Part shown: in pieces, positions 16,990 through 26,181 of the stretch
Position numbering within the stretch: the first letter of the stretch is position 1
Layout of the letters: each line of letters opens with the position of its first letter
Assembly (NCBI GenBank): GCA_027306585.1
Contig: DAHUZJ010000100.1
Coordinates: forward strand, 1-40,814
Source of the DNA: Acidimicrobiaceae bacterium
Lineage (GTDB): Bacteria > Actinomycetota > Acidimicrobiia > Acidimicrobiales > RAAP-2
Direction of reading: 5' to 3'
DNA length: 40,814 nucleotides
Position numbers and translations under genes: made by a program
The notes under the pieces: model-generated
Seen by the model: only the letters and a program-made list of their open reading frames with translations
What the model was told of the DNA's origin: nothing
Databases searched by the model: none

Positions 16990-18218
16990 TAGGCGGGACC
17001 CTCCCGATCGGACGGCACCGCACCGGCCACGGCGGCGGTCGATGCGGAAGGTGCGGACGGTTCGGACTCGGCGGACGGTTCGGACGCCACAGCCGGGGAT
17101 GCCCCCGGTGCCGCTCGAGGTGGCCAGAAGCGCGGCGGCACCACCGTGGCGGGCAGCGCGCGACCGCGCAGGGCGACCACCACCCGGTCACCCTCGCTGG
17201 TCCCGGCGTCGAGGAACGCCAGCGCGATACCCCGCTCGAGCATGGGCGAGAAGTTGCCGCTCGAGACCGTGCCGACGGTGCGGGCGGTGCCGGCGGGGGC
17301 GGCGGTGCCGGCCTCGGCGGCCTCGGCGGCCTCGGCGGCCGCATGGACGCTCGATCCTTCGCGGGGCGGCTGGCGGCCGTCCGCCAGCAACCCCCAGAGC
17401 CGCCGGCTCGGCCCCGTGCGGCGCTCGGCCTCGAGGGCGGCCCGGCCGCGGAAGTCCCCCTTGTCCCAACCGATCACCCAACCGAGGTTGGCTTGCAACG
17501 GGGTGATCCCGGGACCCAGCTCATGCCCGTGGAGCGGCAGCCCCGCCTCGAGCCGGAGGGTGTCGCGGGCCCCGAGCCCGGCCGCTACCACGCCCGCGCC
17601 GAGCACCGCCTCCCAGAACTCGAGGGCCACCTCGGCAGGCACGGCGCACTCCACCCCGTCCTCACCCGTGTAACCGGTCCCGGCGGCCATGCACGGCGCA
17701 CCCCGCCATTCGAACGGCGCCACGTGGAACCGGCCCACGGCGGCCGCTCCGGGAGCCACGGGGGCGAGGAGCTCCCGTGCTTGCGGGCCCTGGACGGCCA
17801 CGACGGCGCGGGAGGCCGTCGTGTCCTCGCCGCCGATCGCGGCGCGCACCCGGGCGGTGTTCGACGCGTTCGGCATGACGTCGAAGCGGTCTTCCGCCAA
17901 CCACCACACGATGAGGTCGTCGAGCACCGAGCCGTCCTCGGCGAGCAGGTGCGTGTACTGGGCCCGGCCGGGTGCCACCCGGCGAAGGTCGTTGGTCAGC
18001 GTCCGCTGGAGGAGCCCGAAGGCCTCGTGTCCCTCCACCCGCACGGTGCCCAGGTGGCTCACGTCGAAGGCCACGGCCGCCGACCGACATGCCCGGTGCT
18101 CGGCGATGGTGCCCTCGTAGGCGAGGGGCATCTCCCAGCCCCCGAACGGCACCATGCGGGCCCCGAGGGCCAGATGGGCGTCGTGGAGGGGCGAGCGGCG
18201 GGGGGCCTCGTCGTCCAC
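16989..18218 (-). CDS. gcvT: Aminomethyltransferase (glycine cleavage T protein)
   Basis: 409 aa, GTG start. It transfers the one-carbon unit from the H protein aminomethyl-lipoyl arm to tetrahydrofolate and releases ammonia. Family segments are HLALGARMVPFGGWEMPLAYEGT, the folate-domain region TGYTGEDGVE, and the C-terminal barrel motif NFSPMLERGIALAF. Two oddities: an Ala/Glu/Thr-rich insert of about 22 residues (around 290-312) before the C-terminal barrel, and about 45 Pro/Ser/Ala-rich residues at the C terminus. It is the first gene of gcvT-PA-PB. It has a likely leaderless promoter, which rules out a glycine riboswitch in its leader. Confidence 0.94.
   Translation of the reverse strand: MDDEAPRRSPLHDAHLALGARMVPFGGWEMPLAYEGTIAEHRACRSAAVAFDVSHLGTVRVEGHEAFGLLQRTLTNDLRRVAPGRAQYTHLLAEDGSVLDDLIVWWLAEDRFDVMPNASNTARVRAAIGGEDTTASRAVVAVQGPQARELLAPVAPGAAAVGRFHVAPFEWRGAPCMAAGTGYTGEDGVECAVPAEVALEFWEAVLGAGVVAAGLGARDTLRLEAGLPLHGHELGPGITPLQANLGWVIGWDKGDFRGRAALEAERRTGPSRRLWGLLADGRQPPREGSSVHAAAEAAEAAEAGTAAPAGTARTVGTVSSGNFSPMLERGIALAFLDAGTSEGDRVVVALRGRALPATVVPPRFWPPRAAPGASPAVASEPSAESEPSAPSASTAAVAGAVPSDREGPA
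17311..17337 (-). repeat. Three 9-bp tandem repeats in gcvT
   Basis: GCCTCGGCG (plus strand) repeated three times encodes part of the Ala-Ala-Glu run inserted before the C-terminal barrel of the T protein. Confidence 0.85.
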
Positions 18219-18224
18219 CGGCGC

Positions 18225-18230
18225 AGCCTA
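18225..18230 (-). promoter_or_regulatory. -10 box TAGGCT of leaderless gcvT promoter, fused to a stop codon
   Basis: On the minus strand TAGGCT ends 6 nt before the gcvT GTG. Its TAG is the stop codon of the upstream gene at 18228-18626. No ribosome site is present. Confidence 0.55.
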
Positions 18231-18626
18231 CGCCGCGGGCAGGCCGGCGGGATCGAGACCATGGCGGGCCAGCAGGGCGAAGAAGTCCCGCTGGTACACC
18301 ACGACCACGTCCACCTCCGGGTACAGCTCCCGCATCCGCCGGACCTTGGCGTTCTTGCGGGTCACCAGGCGCTGGTCCGCCGTCGTCAGCTCCACGAAGC
18401 AGCCGTGGTCCGGCAGCCAGAAGTCCGGGCGGAAGCCGGCGGTCGGCATGCCGTCATCGGCCCACCGCAGGGCGAACTGGACCGGCTCGTACTCCCAGCG
18501 GATCCCGGAGATGTCGAGCAGGACGGCGAAGAGGCGCTCCGACGGGTGGGCGAACCGCACGGTCGCCGCCGGCGACGCCGACGGGTGGCGGCCCTTCGGG
18601 CCCGCCGTGGCGCCCGTCCGGATCAC
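18228..18626 (-). CDS. Small protein resembling PD-(D/E)XK endonucleases
   Basis: 132 aa with the GTG at 18626, which overlaps the merR stop by GTGA. Longer in-frame starts run into merR. After about 22 variable residues the core reads VRFAHPSERLFAVLLDISG, WEYEPVQFALRW, then FRPDFWLPDHGCFVELTTADQ and VTRKNAKVRRMRELYPEVDV. The order P-D, then E-L-T followed by a conserved Lys-rich helix, looks like a restriction-endonuclease-like fold (as in DUF559/VRR relatives). The canonical E-x-K lysine is replaced by Thr, so catalysis is uncertain. I recall similar proteins near housekeeping genes in other bacteria but cannot name the family. It is co-translated with the MerR gene. Confidence 0.75.
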   Translation of the reverse strand: MIRTGATAGPKGRHPSASPAATVRFAHPSERLFAVLLDISGIRWEYEPVQFALRWADDGMPTAGFRPDFWLPDHGCFVELTTADQRLVTRKNAKVRRMRELYPEVDVVVVYQRDFFALLARHGLDPAGLPAA

Positions 18627-19153
18627 TCCCCGGCAGCTCGGGGCGGGCGCGCCCCTGGGGCGCTGCCCGCGTCGACACCCGACGACGTGGCGCGCTGGGC
18701 GGCCACCCGGTCGAGGCCCACGATGGCGGCGTCGAGCTCCTCGACGACGCCGGACAGCGGGACGATGTTGAAGACCCCCTGGCCCCCGGCGAGCAGGTCC
18801 ACCACCTCGCCGTTGGACCGGGCGAGGACGGAGCGGCTGACGGTCAGCACCAGGTTGGCCGAGGCCAGGTCGGCGCCCAGGTCCTCCCGTAGGCAGTCGA
18901 CGGCGCGCCGGGCGGACTGGAGGGAGACGCCCGCGTCGAGGAGCTGCTTGATGACCTTGAGCTCGAGCACGTCGCGGTAGGAGTAGAGGCGCTTGCTGCC
19001 GCTGCCCCGAGCCTCGGCGAGCGAGGGCCGGAGGAGCCCCGTACGGGCCCAGTAGTCCAGCTGGCGGTAGGTGATCCCGACCAGATTGCACACCTGCGGG
19101 CCGCGATAGCCGCCCGTCTCGGTCCCGACCTCAGGCTTCCGCTGCTCGGCCAT
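18623..19153 (-). CDS. MerR-family regulator, Rv1830-like
   Basis: 176 aa, ATG with a good GGAGGAG ribosome site at 7 nt. The N-terminal MerR helix-turn-helix is complete: GYRGPQVCNLVGITYRQLDYWARTGLLRPS, then RLYSYRDVLELKVIKQLLDAGVSL (residues about 15-75). The C-terminal region (about 80-155) has the extended form seen in the Rv1830 group, ending in a Pro/Ala tail. No Cys cluster typical of metal-sensing MerR is present. In Mycobacterium tuberculosis this family sits in the gcvH-garA-Rv1828-Rv1829 neighbourhood; here it is next to gcvT. It is likely a regulator of cell cycle or glycine metabolism, but the target is unknown. Confidence 0.88.
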   Translation of the reverse strand: MAEQRKPEVGTETGGYRGPQVCNLVGITYRQLDYWARTGLLRPSLAEARGSGSKRLYSYRDVLELKVIKQLLDAGVSLQSARRAVDCLREDLGADLASANLVLTVSRSVLARSNGEVVDLLAGGQGVFNIVPLSGVVEELDAAIVGLDRVAAQRATSSGVDAGSAPGARPPRAAGE

Positions 19154-19188
19154 GGGAGCTCCTCCGCTGCGCGTGTCCGACAGGGAGG

Positions 19189-19194
19189 ACTCTA
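19189..19194 (-). promoter_or_regulatory. -10 box TAGAGT upstream of merR, fused to the fbpC-like stop codon
   Basis: TAGAGT on the minus strand begins with the TAG stop of the 19192-20358 gene. It lies 35 nt before the merR ATG, giving a short leader of about 28 nt that carries a Shine-Dalgarno sequence. Confidence 0.45.
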
Positions 19195-20358
19195 GCCGCC
19201 CGAATCACACTCGGGTAGTTCTTCGGGGTCGTGTGGTCGCGCCCAGGCCAGCACCGGCCCCCGGACGGCGACGCCCACCACGTCCCCCGGCTCGCAGGTC
19301 GCGGCCCCCATCACCCGGACGACGAGGGGCCCGACGGGCCGCGCCGGCGCGGCCGCCGCACCCGACCCGGCGGGGGCCGCCGGGGCCGCCGGGGCCGGCC
19401 CTGCCAGGTCGACGCGGACGACCGCGTCGTGGCCGTAGTACTGGAGGTCCCGGACGGCGCCGCACGCCGCGCCCTCCGCCTCGGCCACCAGCGCCACCTG
19501 CTCTGGGCGGACCAGCACGGTAACGGGCGCGCCGGCGGGCGCCACGTCCCCGCCGGCCACCGCGAGCGCCCCCAAGACGGTGCGTACGTAGGGCGGCTCG
19601 GCGACGCCGGGCAGCACGTTGGCCTCCCCGACGAAGCCGGCGACGTCGGGATCGGACGGCCGGGTGTAGAGCTCCTGGGGCGACGCCAGCTGCCCGATCC
19701 GCCCGTCCCGGAGCACGGCGACCTGGTCGGCCCAGCTCAGCGCTTCGTCCTGGTCGTGGGTGACGAGGAGCGCGGTCGCCCCCGACGCCCGCAGCACCGC
19801 CTGCACCTCACTGCGAACAGCCGTCCGCAGGCCGGCGTCGAGGGACGAGAAGGGCTCGTCCAACAGGACCAGGGTCGGGTCGACGGCCAGCGCCCGGGCC
19901 AGGGCCACCCGCTGCTGTTGCCCACCCGACAGCTGATGGGGATAACGCCGGGCCATCCCCTCCATGCCCACCAGCGCGAGCAGCCCTTCCAGACGCGCTC
20001 GCCGGCTCCCGCCGCGAGGCAGCCCGAAGGCGACGTTGCGAGCCACCGTGAGGTGCGGGAACAACGCCCCCTCCTGCGGCACGTAACCGATCCGGCGGTG
20101 CTCGGGCGGCACGAAGGCACCGTCGCCGTCCACGACCACCCCGCCGATCGTCACCGAGCCGGTGTCGGCCCGCTCGAAGCCGGCCAGCACCCGCAGGAAG
20201 GTCGTCTTGCCGCTGCCCGAGCGGCCGAGGATGGCGGTCAGCGATCCGGCCGGGACCGACAGCGACAGCCCCCGCAGCACCACCGACGAGCCGAAGGCCT
20301 TGACGACGTCGCGGACGTCGAGGTCGCAGCCGTCGGCGGGCACCGTGGCCGCCGTCAT
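19192..20358 (-). CDS. ABC transporter ATPase, FbpC/ThiQ-like (ferric iron type)
   Basis: 388 aa, ATG at 20358 overlapping the permease stop (ATGA). Walker A is GRSGSGKTT (45-53), signature LSGGQQQRVALARAL begins at 143, Walker B is LVLLDE (163-168), and VTHDQDEAL holds the switch His. A C-terminal TOBE-like regulatory domain covers about 270-388 (VTVLVRPEQVALV, then YYGHDAVVRVDL), with an Ala/Pro-rich insert around 340. Length and TOBE domain fit FbpC-type iron importers better than ThiQ, which lacks the domain. It pairs with the fused permease just upstream. No substrate-binding protein gene lies in the window. Confidence 0.87.
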   Translation of the reverse strand: MTAATVPADGCDLDVRDVVKAFGSSVVLRGLSLSVPAGSLTAILGRSGSGKTTFLRVLAGFERADTGSVTIGGVVVDGDGAFVPPEHRRIGYVPQEGALFPHLTVARNVAFGLPRGGSRRARLEGLLALVGMEGMARRYPHQLSGGQQQRVALARALAVDPTLVLLDEPFSSLDAGLRTAVRSEVQAVLRASGATALLVTHDQDEALSWADQVAVLRDGRIGQLASPQELYTRPSDPDVAGFVGEANVLPGVAEPPYVRTVLGALAVAGGDVAPAGAPVTVLVRPEQVALVAEAEGAACGAVRDLQYYGHDAVVRVDLAGPAPAAPAAPAGSGAAAAPARPVGPLVVRVMGAATCEPGDVVGVAVRGPVLAWARPHDPEELPECDSGG

Positions 20359-22010
20359 GCGGCCACCGCGCGGCGCGCCGGCATCCGGTCGAACCACCGG
20401 CCCAGCACGTAGCTCGGGACGACGGCCACCGCCATCATCACGGCGACGAACGGGGCTGCCTGGCCGTACGAGAGGTTGGTCTCGTAGGCCCAGAACTGGG
20501 TGGCGAGCGTGGAGGCGCCCGTGGGGATGAGGAGCAAGGTGGCGGTGAGCTCGGTCACCACCTCGAGGAACACCAGGCTGAAGGCCGCGGCCAGCCCGGG
20601 CGCGACGAGGGGGAGGGTGACGCGCCAAAGGACCGCGGCCGGCGAGCGCCCGAGCGAGCGGCCCATCTCCTCGAGGTGCGCCGGCGCCCGGGCGACCGAG
20701 GCGCGCACGGACACGAGGGCCAAGGGGAAGAACATGACCGCGTAGGCCAGGACGAGGAGCACGTTGGTCTGGTACAACGCGCCGTTGGCGTAGCGCTCCG
20801 ACGCGTAGGTGAGGGTCAGGGCGAGGACCACCCCGGGGACGGCGAGCACCACGTAGCTGCTGCGCTCGAGCACCGCAGCCAGTCGACCGGGCCTGCGCAC
20901 CGAGAGCACCGCCACCGGGAACGCCGCCGCCGTGGCCACGACGCCGGCGGCAGCGCCATAGGCAGCGGTGCGGGCCGCCGCAGCCCCCAACGAGACGGCG
21001 GGCAAGGGCGCCGGCCCCCCGTGCCCGAGCCAGTAGAGGACGGCCACCACGGGCACGCCGAGGGCGGCGGCGGCGAGGAGGGCGAACCCTCCCTGCACGG
21101 CCGGATGCCAGCGCCCGAGGCGCACCCGCCCGGCGCGGGCGGCAGCGCTCCCGACCCGGGCCGTCCTCCCCCGCCCGCGGGCGGCCCCCTCCCCCGCCAG
21201 GACGACCAGGCTCACCAGGACCAGCACGAGCGAGAGGGCGCAGGCGGCGTCCGTATCGAAGCCGGTCTGGAGCTGGGTGAAGATCTCGGTGGTGAAGGTC
21301 TGGTACCCGAGGATCTCGAACGCCCCGTACTCGGCCAGGACCACGAGCGCCACGAGGAGGCATCCGCCCAGGATGGCGCCGCGGGCCTGGCCCAGCGTGA
21401 CCCGCCAGAACGTGGCCAGCCGCCCGGTGCCGAGGCTCCGCGCCACCTCCTCCTGCCCGGGGTCGGCGTCGCGGAAGCTGGCGGCCACCGGGAGGTACAC
21501 GAGCGGGTAGACCGCCAGGGACATGACGAGCAGGGCCCCGCCGAACCCCCCGATCCCGGCGAACAACGACCGCCACCCGAAGGCGACGGCGAAGTCCGGG
21601 ATGCCCACCGGGACGACCACCAGTGCTCCCCACCAACGTCGCCCGGCAAGGTCGGTCCGCTCCACGCACCAGGCGAGCACCGTCCCGAGCACGGCGCAAC
21701 ACGCCGTGACGCACACCGTGAGGCTCACCGTGTGCCACAGGAGCGATGCCGTCAGCCCACGGAACACCAGCGCGAGGACCGCCGACCACCCGAAGGACGC
21801 GCTCTCCACCACGAGGAAGACCAGCGGCAGCACGAGCGCCGCCGCCACCAGGGCGCTGGCCCATACGAACGGTCCGGGCCAGCGGCGGCGCCGCCGGCCG
21901 GATCCCACCGGGCCGGCGGCAGCAGCAGCCGGCGTGCCCGTGGCCGCGCCGATCAGCCCGGCCACGTGGTTGGGCGGCTCCTCGCTGGTGACCACCCTGC
22001 GGGCCTGCAT
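20355..22010 (-). CDS. ABC importer permease with two fused BPD domains, FbpB-like
   Basis: 551 aa, ATG at 22010. About 12 hydrophobic segments form two repeated permease domains. The EAA-type loops are EEVARSLGTGRLATFWRVTL (first half) and EEMGRSLGRSPAAVLWRVTL (second half), which dock on the ATPase. This fused layout occurs in ferric iron (FbpB/SfuB) and thiamine (ThiP) importers. The nearby thi genes keep a thiamine role open, but the metal-box-like palindrome over its promoter and start codon favours metal-responsive control. It overlaps the ATPase gene. The about 45-residue N-terminal tail is low complexity. Confidence 0.88.
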   Translation of the reverse strand: MQARRVVTSEEPPNHVAGLIGAATGTPAAAAAGPVGSGRRRRRWPGPFVWASALVAAALVLPLVFLVVESASFGWSAVLALVFRGLTASLLWHTVSLTVCVTACCAVLGTVLAWCVERTDLAGRRWWGALVVVPVGIPDFAVAFGWRSLFAGIGGFGGALLVMSLAVYPLVYLPVAASFRDADPGQEEVARSLGTGRLATFWRVTLGQARGAILGGCLLVALVVLAEYGAFEILGYQTFTTEIFTQLQTGFDTDAACALSLVLVLVSLVVLAGEGAARGRGRTARVGSAAARAGRVRLGRWHPAVQGGFALLAAAALGVPVVAVLYWLGHGGPAPLPAVSLGAAAARTAAYGAAAGVVATAAAFPVAVLSVRRPGRLAAVLERSSYVVLAVPGVVLALTLTYASERYANGALYQTNVLLVLAYAVMFFPLALVSVRASVARAPAHLEEMGRSLGRSPAAVLWRVTLPLVAPGLAAAFSLVFLEVVTELTATLLLIPTGASTLATQFWAYETNLSYGQAAPFVAVMMAVAVVPSYVLGRWFDRMPARRAVAA

Positions 22011-22028
22011 ATTAGGGAAGCCTAATAT
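22009..22028. promoter_or_regulatory. AT-rich palindrome over promoter and start codon of the permease gene
   Basis: ATATTAGGGAAGCCTAATAT has perfect 8-bp arms around GAAG. It covers a minus-strand TAGGCT box (22019-22024) that ends 8 nt before the ATG at 22010, and overlaps the ATG itself. A second candidate -10, CATAAT, lies at 22027-22032. The half-sites TTAGG and CCTAA match DtxR/IdeR half-sites. The spacing is 4, not the 9 of the 19-bp IdeR consensus, so the regulator may be another family member or unrelated. Confidence 0.65.
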
Positions 22029-22094
22029 TATGAGTACGGGCAGGCAACAGTCCGCCGACGCGGGTGCACGCGGGCCAGCCGGTGCAACGAGGGT

Positions 22095-22117
22095 CGGGCC
22101 CGCTCACGCCGGGCCCG
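22095..22117 (-). terminator. GC-rich hairpin after thiG
   Basis: CGGGCCCG at 22095-22102 and again at 22110-22117 pair in an 8-bp stem with a 7-nt loop, two bases beyond the thiG stop. There is no U tract, as is common for actinobacterial terminators. Confidence 0.6.
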
Positions 22118-22119
22118 CT

Positions 22120-23932
<1,813 letters not shown>

Positions 23933-23943
23933 GCTCGCAGTCC

Positions 23944-24660
23944 ATGGAGGAGCTCGACGTCGCCGCCTCCGACGGGGCGGACGGTCGCGCCCTCGGTGCC
24001 GGCGCCGGCGCCACCGAGGTGGGCACCACCTCGCCCGACGGCACGTTGCCACCGCTGCCGGCGCGACAGGGCCCCAGCCTGCGCCCCGCCCTGCTCGTAC
24101 TTGGCCTGGCCGCCTTCATCCTCGTCCTGTTCGGCGTGGGGTCCGCACTGACGGCCGGCAGTGGCACGCCCACCCACGCCGGCGCGACACCCCAGACGGT
24201 GCCGGCAGGCAAGACCAAGGTGGCGGGGACCACACTCGAGGCGGTGCCGGCCAAGGGCGAGCTGGCGCCGCTGGTGCACGGCGGCACACCCCCGGCCGAT
24301 GTCGTGGACGCGCTCCCCCTGCCGGCCGGGAGCACGCGGGTGGCCGTCGGGCCGACCAGGGGCATCACACTGTTCAGCGCCAGCGAGCGGTTCACGGTCC
24401 CCGGAACGCAGGCAGCCGTCGTCGCCTTCTACCGTTCGGAGCTGGCCGCCGTGAAATGGAAGATCGTCAGCGTCGGCCCCGCTCGAGGCACGGCCAACGC
24501 CACCGAGGTCCTCGCCCAGCGGGCCGGCAGCGACGGCTGGTACTGGGAGGTCGGCGCCGTCGTCTCGGCGACCACCTTCCCGCCGGGGTCGACAGTCTCG
24601 GCACCCACCGGCACGACGCCGTTCACGCTCCGGCTCTTCCAGCTGAACGACGCTGCCTGA
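23944..24660 (+). CDS. Hypothetical single-span membrane protein
   Basis: 238 aa, not recognised. Residues 1-46 are a polar, probably disordered cytoplasmic tail. Residues about 48-70 form one transmembrane helix (ALLVLGLAAFILVLFGVGSA). The rest is extracytoplasmic, with a Thr/Pro/Ala-rich stretch and then a small alpha/beta-looking domain: PLPAGSTRVAVGPTRG, VVAFYRSELAAVKWKIVSVGP, and W-Y-W in DGWYWEVGAVV. The pattern of a polypeptide segment followed by a short Y/F-x-R-S-E-L repeat is seen in many exported actinobacterial proteins of unknown role. It starts 11 nt after thiD but has its own promoter. Confidence 0.75.
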   Translation: MEELDVAASDGADGRALGAGAGATEVGTTSPDGTLPPLPARQGPSLRPALLVLGLAAFILVLFGVGSALTAGSGTPTHAGATPQTVPAGKTKVAGTTLEAVPAKGELAPLVHGGTPPADVVDALPLPAGSTRVAVGPTRGITLFSASERFTVPGTQAAVVAFYRSELAAVKWKIVSVGPARGTANATEVLAQRAGSDGWYWEVGAVVSATTFPPGSTVSAPTGTTPFTLRLFQLNDAA

Positions 24661-24738
24661 TCGGCAGGATCCCGGCACGAGGGCCGCCCGGCGGTGGCGC
24701 GCCCGGGGGTCGCAGCGCCGTGCCGGCGCCGTGCGAGG

Positions 24739-26136
24739 TCACACCGGCACGAGGTCCCCGGCGGGATCGGAGGCCGTCGACCACGCTGCCCGGCGGTCCT
24801 CGGCGGCGAACATCCACCCCCACATGAAGAAGTTCGCCGGGTAGAGCAGGTACCCGACCCGCGTGGCGGGCGCGAAGGTGAGGGCGACCAGCATCACCCA
24901 GCCCGACAGGTAGGCGACGGTCGACGCCGTGACCGGTGGACGTTGCCACAGCCGGCGCAGGAGATAGCCGCCGCCGACCAGCCCCACCGCCAGCGGCAGG
25001 GCACGGTGCAGCCACGGGAAGGCCAGCACCAGCAAGTGCCCCGGCAGGTCGCTGGCAGCCGGCGACGCGACGCCCGAGAGGCCGAGGGGGAACAGGATGA
25101 CGTTGGAGAAGAAGGTGCCGAGGTTCGACGCCGCGAACGGCACCACCACCGGGGCGGCCACCACCGCCATCCCGGCCACCATGCGGCCGGGGGCGCGCCG
25201 GCCGGCGGCGTCGCGGGCAGCGAACAGCGCCAGCGCCGCCATCGGCCACGCCGTGAACTTCATCGCCGACACGATGCCGAAGACGATGCCGCTCCACCCA
25301 GGACGGCGCCGCTGGGCGAGCACCATGGCCAACAGCAGCAGGGCCACCACCGGCATGTCGTCGCCCCCGGTGGCGAGGGGTAGTGCCGCCGTCGGGAGGA
25401 CGGCCACCACCTGGTACGCGCGGACCTTCCGGTGACGCGGCGCCGCCGAGAGCGCCAAGGCGCCGCCGGCGACGAGCAGGGTGACCACGCTGAAGAAGAT
25501 GCGGGCATCGGTCAGCTGCACCGGCTGGTGCGTGCTGCTCGGCAGACCGAACACCGCCATCAGGGGGAGGTACGGGAAGAAGGACTCGTAGGCCGGCTCG
25601 CCGGGCACCGCCGAGACCAGGTGGTCGTGGCGGACGATGGCGTGGTACGGGTCCTTGCCGTGCGCGAGGCGGACCGCCGCCTGGTCGATGACCACCACCT
25701 CGGGTTGGACGTGCGCCGACACCTGGCCGCGCCCGCGCTCGACGATCTCGACCGCCAGGGGCACCACCGTGGCCCCGACGAGCACCGCGACGAGGAGCCA
25801 CACTCGACCCGACCGCACCGCGCGGCCGAGCCCCCCGTGCCGGTCCGGCGCCCCCGCTCCCGCGCCCCGGCGGCGCCGGCGGCGGCGCACGGCGAAGAGC
25901 ACCACGGACGCCACCGCGGCGACGGCATAGGGACCCACGGCCATCTCGCCCCACACCCGGTAGAGGGAGAGCGACGACACGGCGACGGTCGCCGCGGCGA
26001 AGACGGCGGCCAGCGCGTACAGGACCGCGTCGCCCAGCTCGGGCGCCCACCCTGCCCGCCACCGATCGACGGCAGGGCGCGCCCGGGCTTCCAGCGACGG
26101 CACTGCCCCGGCCAGACGGTGCCCGTCCAGAGTCAT
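24739..26136 (-). CDS. Membrane glycosyltransferase-like protein (GT87/DUF2029 type)
   Basis: 465 aa, ATG at 26136. About 10-11 hydrophobic segments are predicted by eye. The extracytoplasmic loop after the third segment holds AAVRLAHGKDPYHAIVRHDH and YESFFPYLPLMAVFG, like the Asp and Y/F-P-P-L motifs of polyprenyl-phosphate-mannose-dependent GT-C mannosyltransferases. Such enzymes add sugars to lipid or cell-wall glycans outside the membrane. The acceptor here is unknown. An Arg-rich patch at residues 84-91 follows the second segment on the inner side. It is convergent with the 23944-24660 gene. Confidence 0.8.
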   Translation of the reverse strand: MTLDGHRLAGAVPSLEARARPAVDRWRAGWAPELGDAVLYALAAVFAAATVAVSSLSLYRVWGEMAVGPYAVAAVASVVLFAVRRRRRRRGAGAGAPDRHGGLGRAVRSGRVWLLVAVLVGATVVPLAVEIVERGRGQVSAHVQPEVVVIDQAAVRLAHGKDPYHAIVRHDHLVSAVPGEPAYESFFPYLPLMAVFGLPSSTHQPVQLTDARIFFSVVTLLVAGGALALSAAPRHRKVRAYQVVAVLPTAALPLATGGDDMPVVALLLLAMVLAQRRRPGWSGIVFGIVSAMKFTAWPMAALALFAARDAAGRRAPGRMVAGMAVVAAPVVVPFAASNLGTFFSNVILFPLGLSGVASPAASDLPGHLLVLAFPWLHRALPLAVGLVGGGYLLRRLWQRPPVTASTVAYLSGWVMLVALTFAPATRVGYLLYPANFFMWGWMFAAEDRRAAWSTASDPAGDLVPV

Positions 26137-26145
26137 GGCTCTACG

Positions 26146-26151
26146 ATCCTA
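26146..26151 (-). promoter_or_regulatory. -10 box TAGGAT of glycosyltransferase promoter
   Basis: TAGGAT on the minus strand ends 9 nt before the ATG at 26136; no ribosome site is seen, so the transcript is leaderless or nearly so. Confidence 0.45.
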
Positions 26152-26181
26152 CTGCCCGCCCTGCCCGCGCCCCGGTCCAAC

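Noticed and set aside
18219..18227. Glycine riboswitch upstream of gcvT
   Set aside because: Only 9 nt separate gcvT from the upstream gene and the likely promoter is leaderless, so there is no room.
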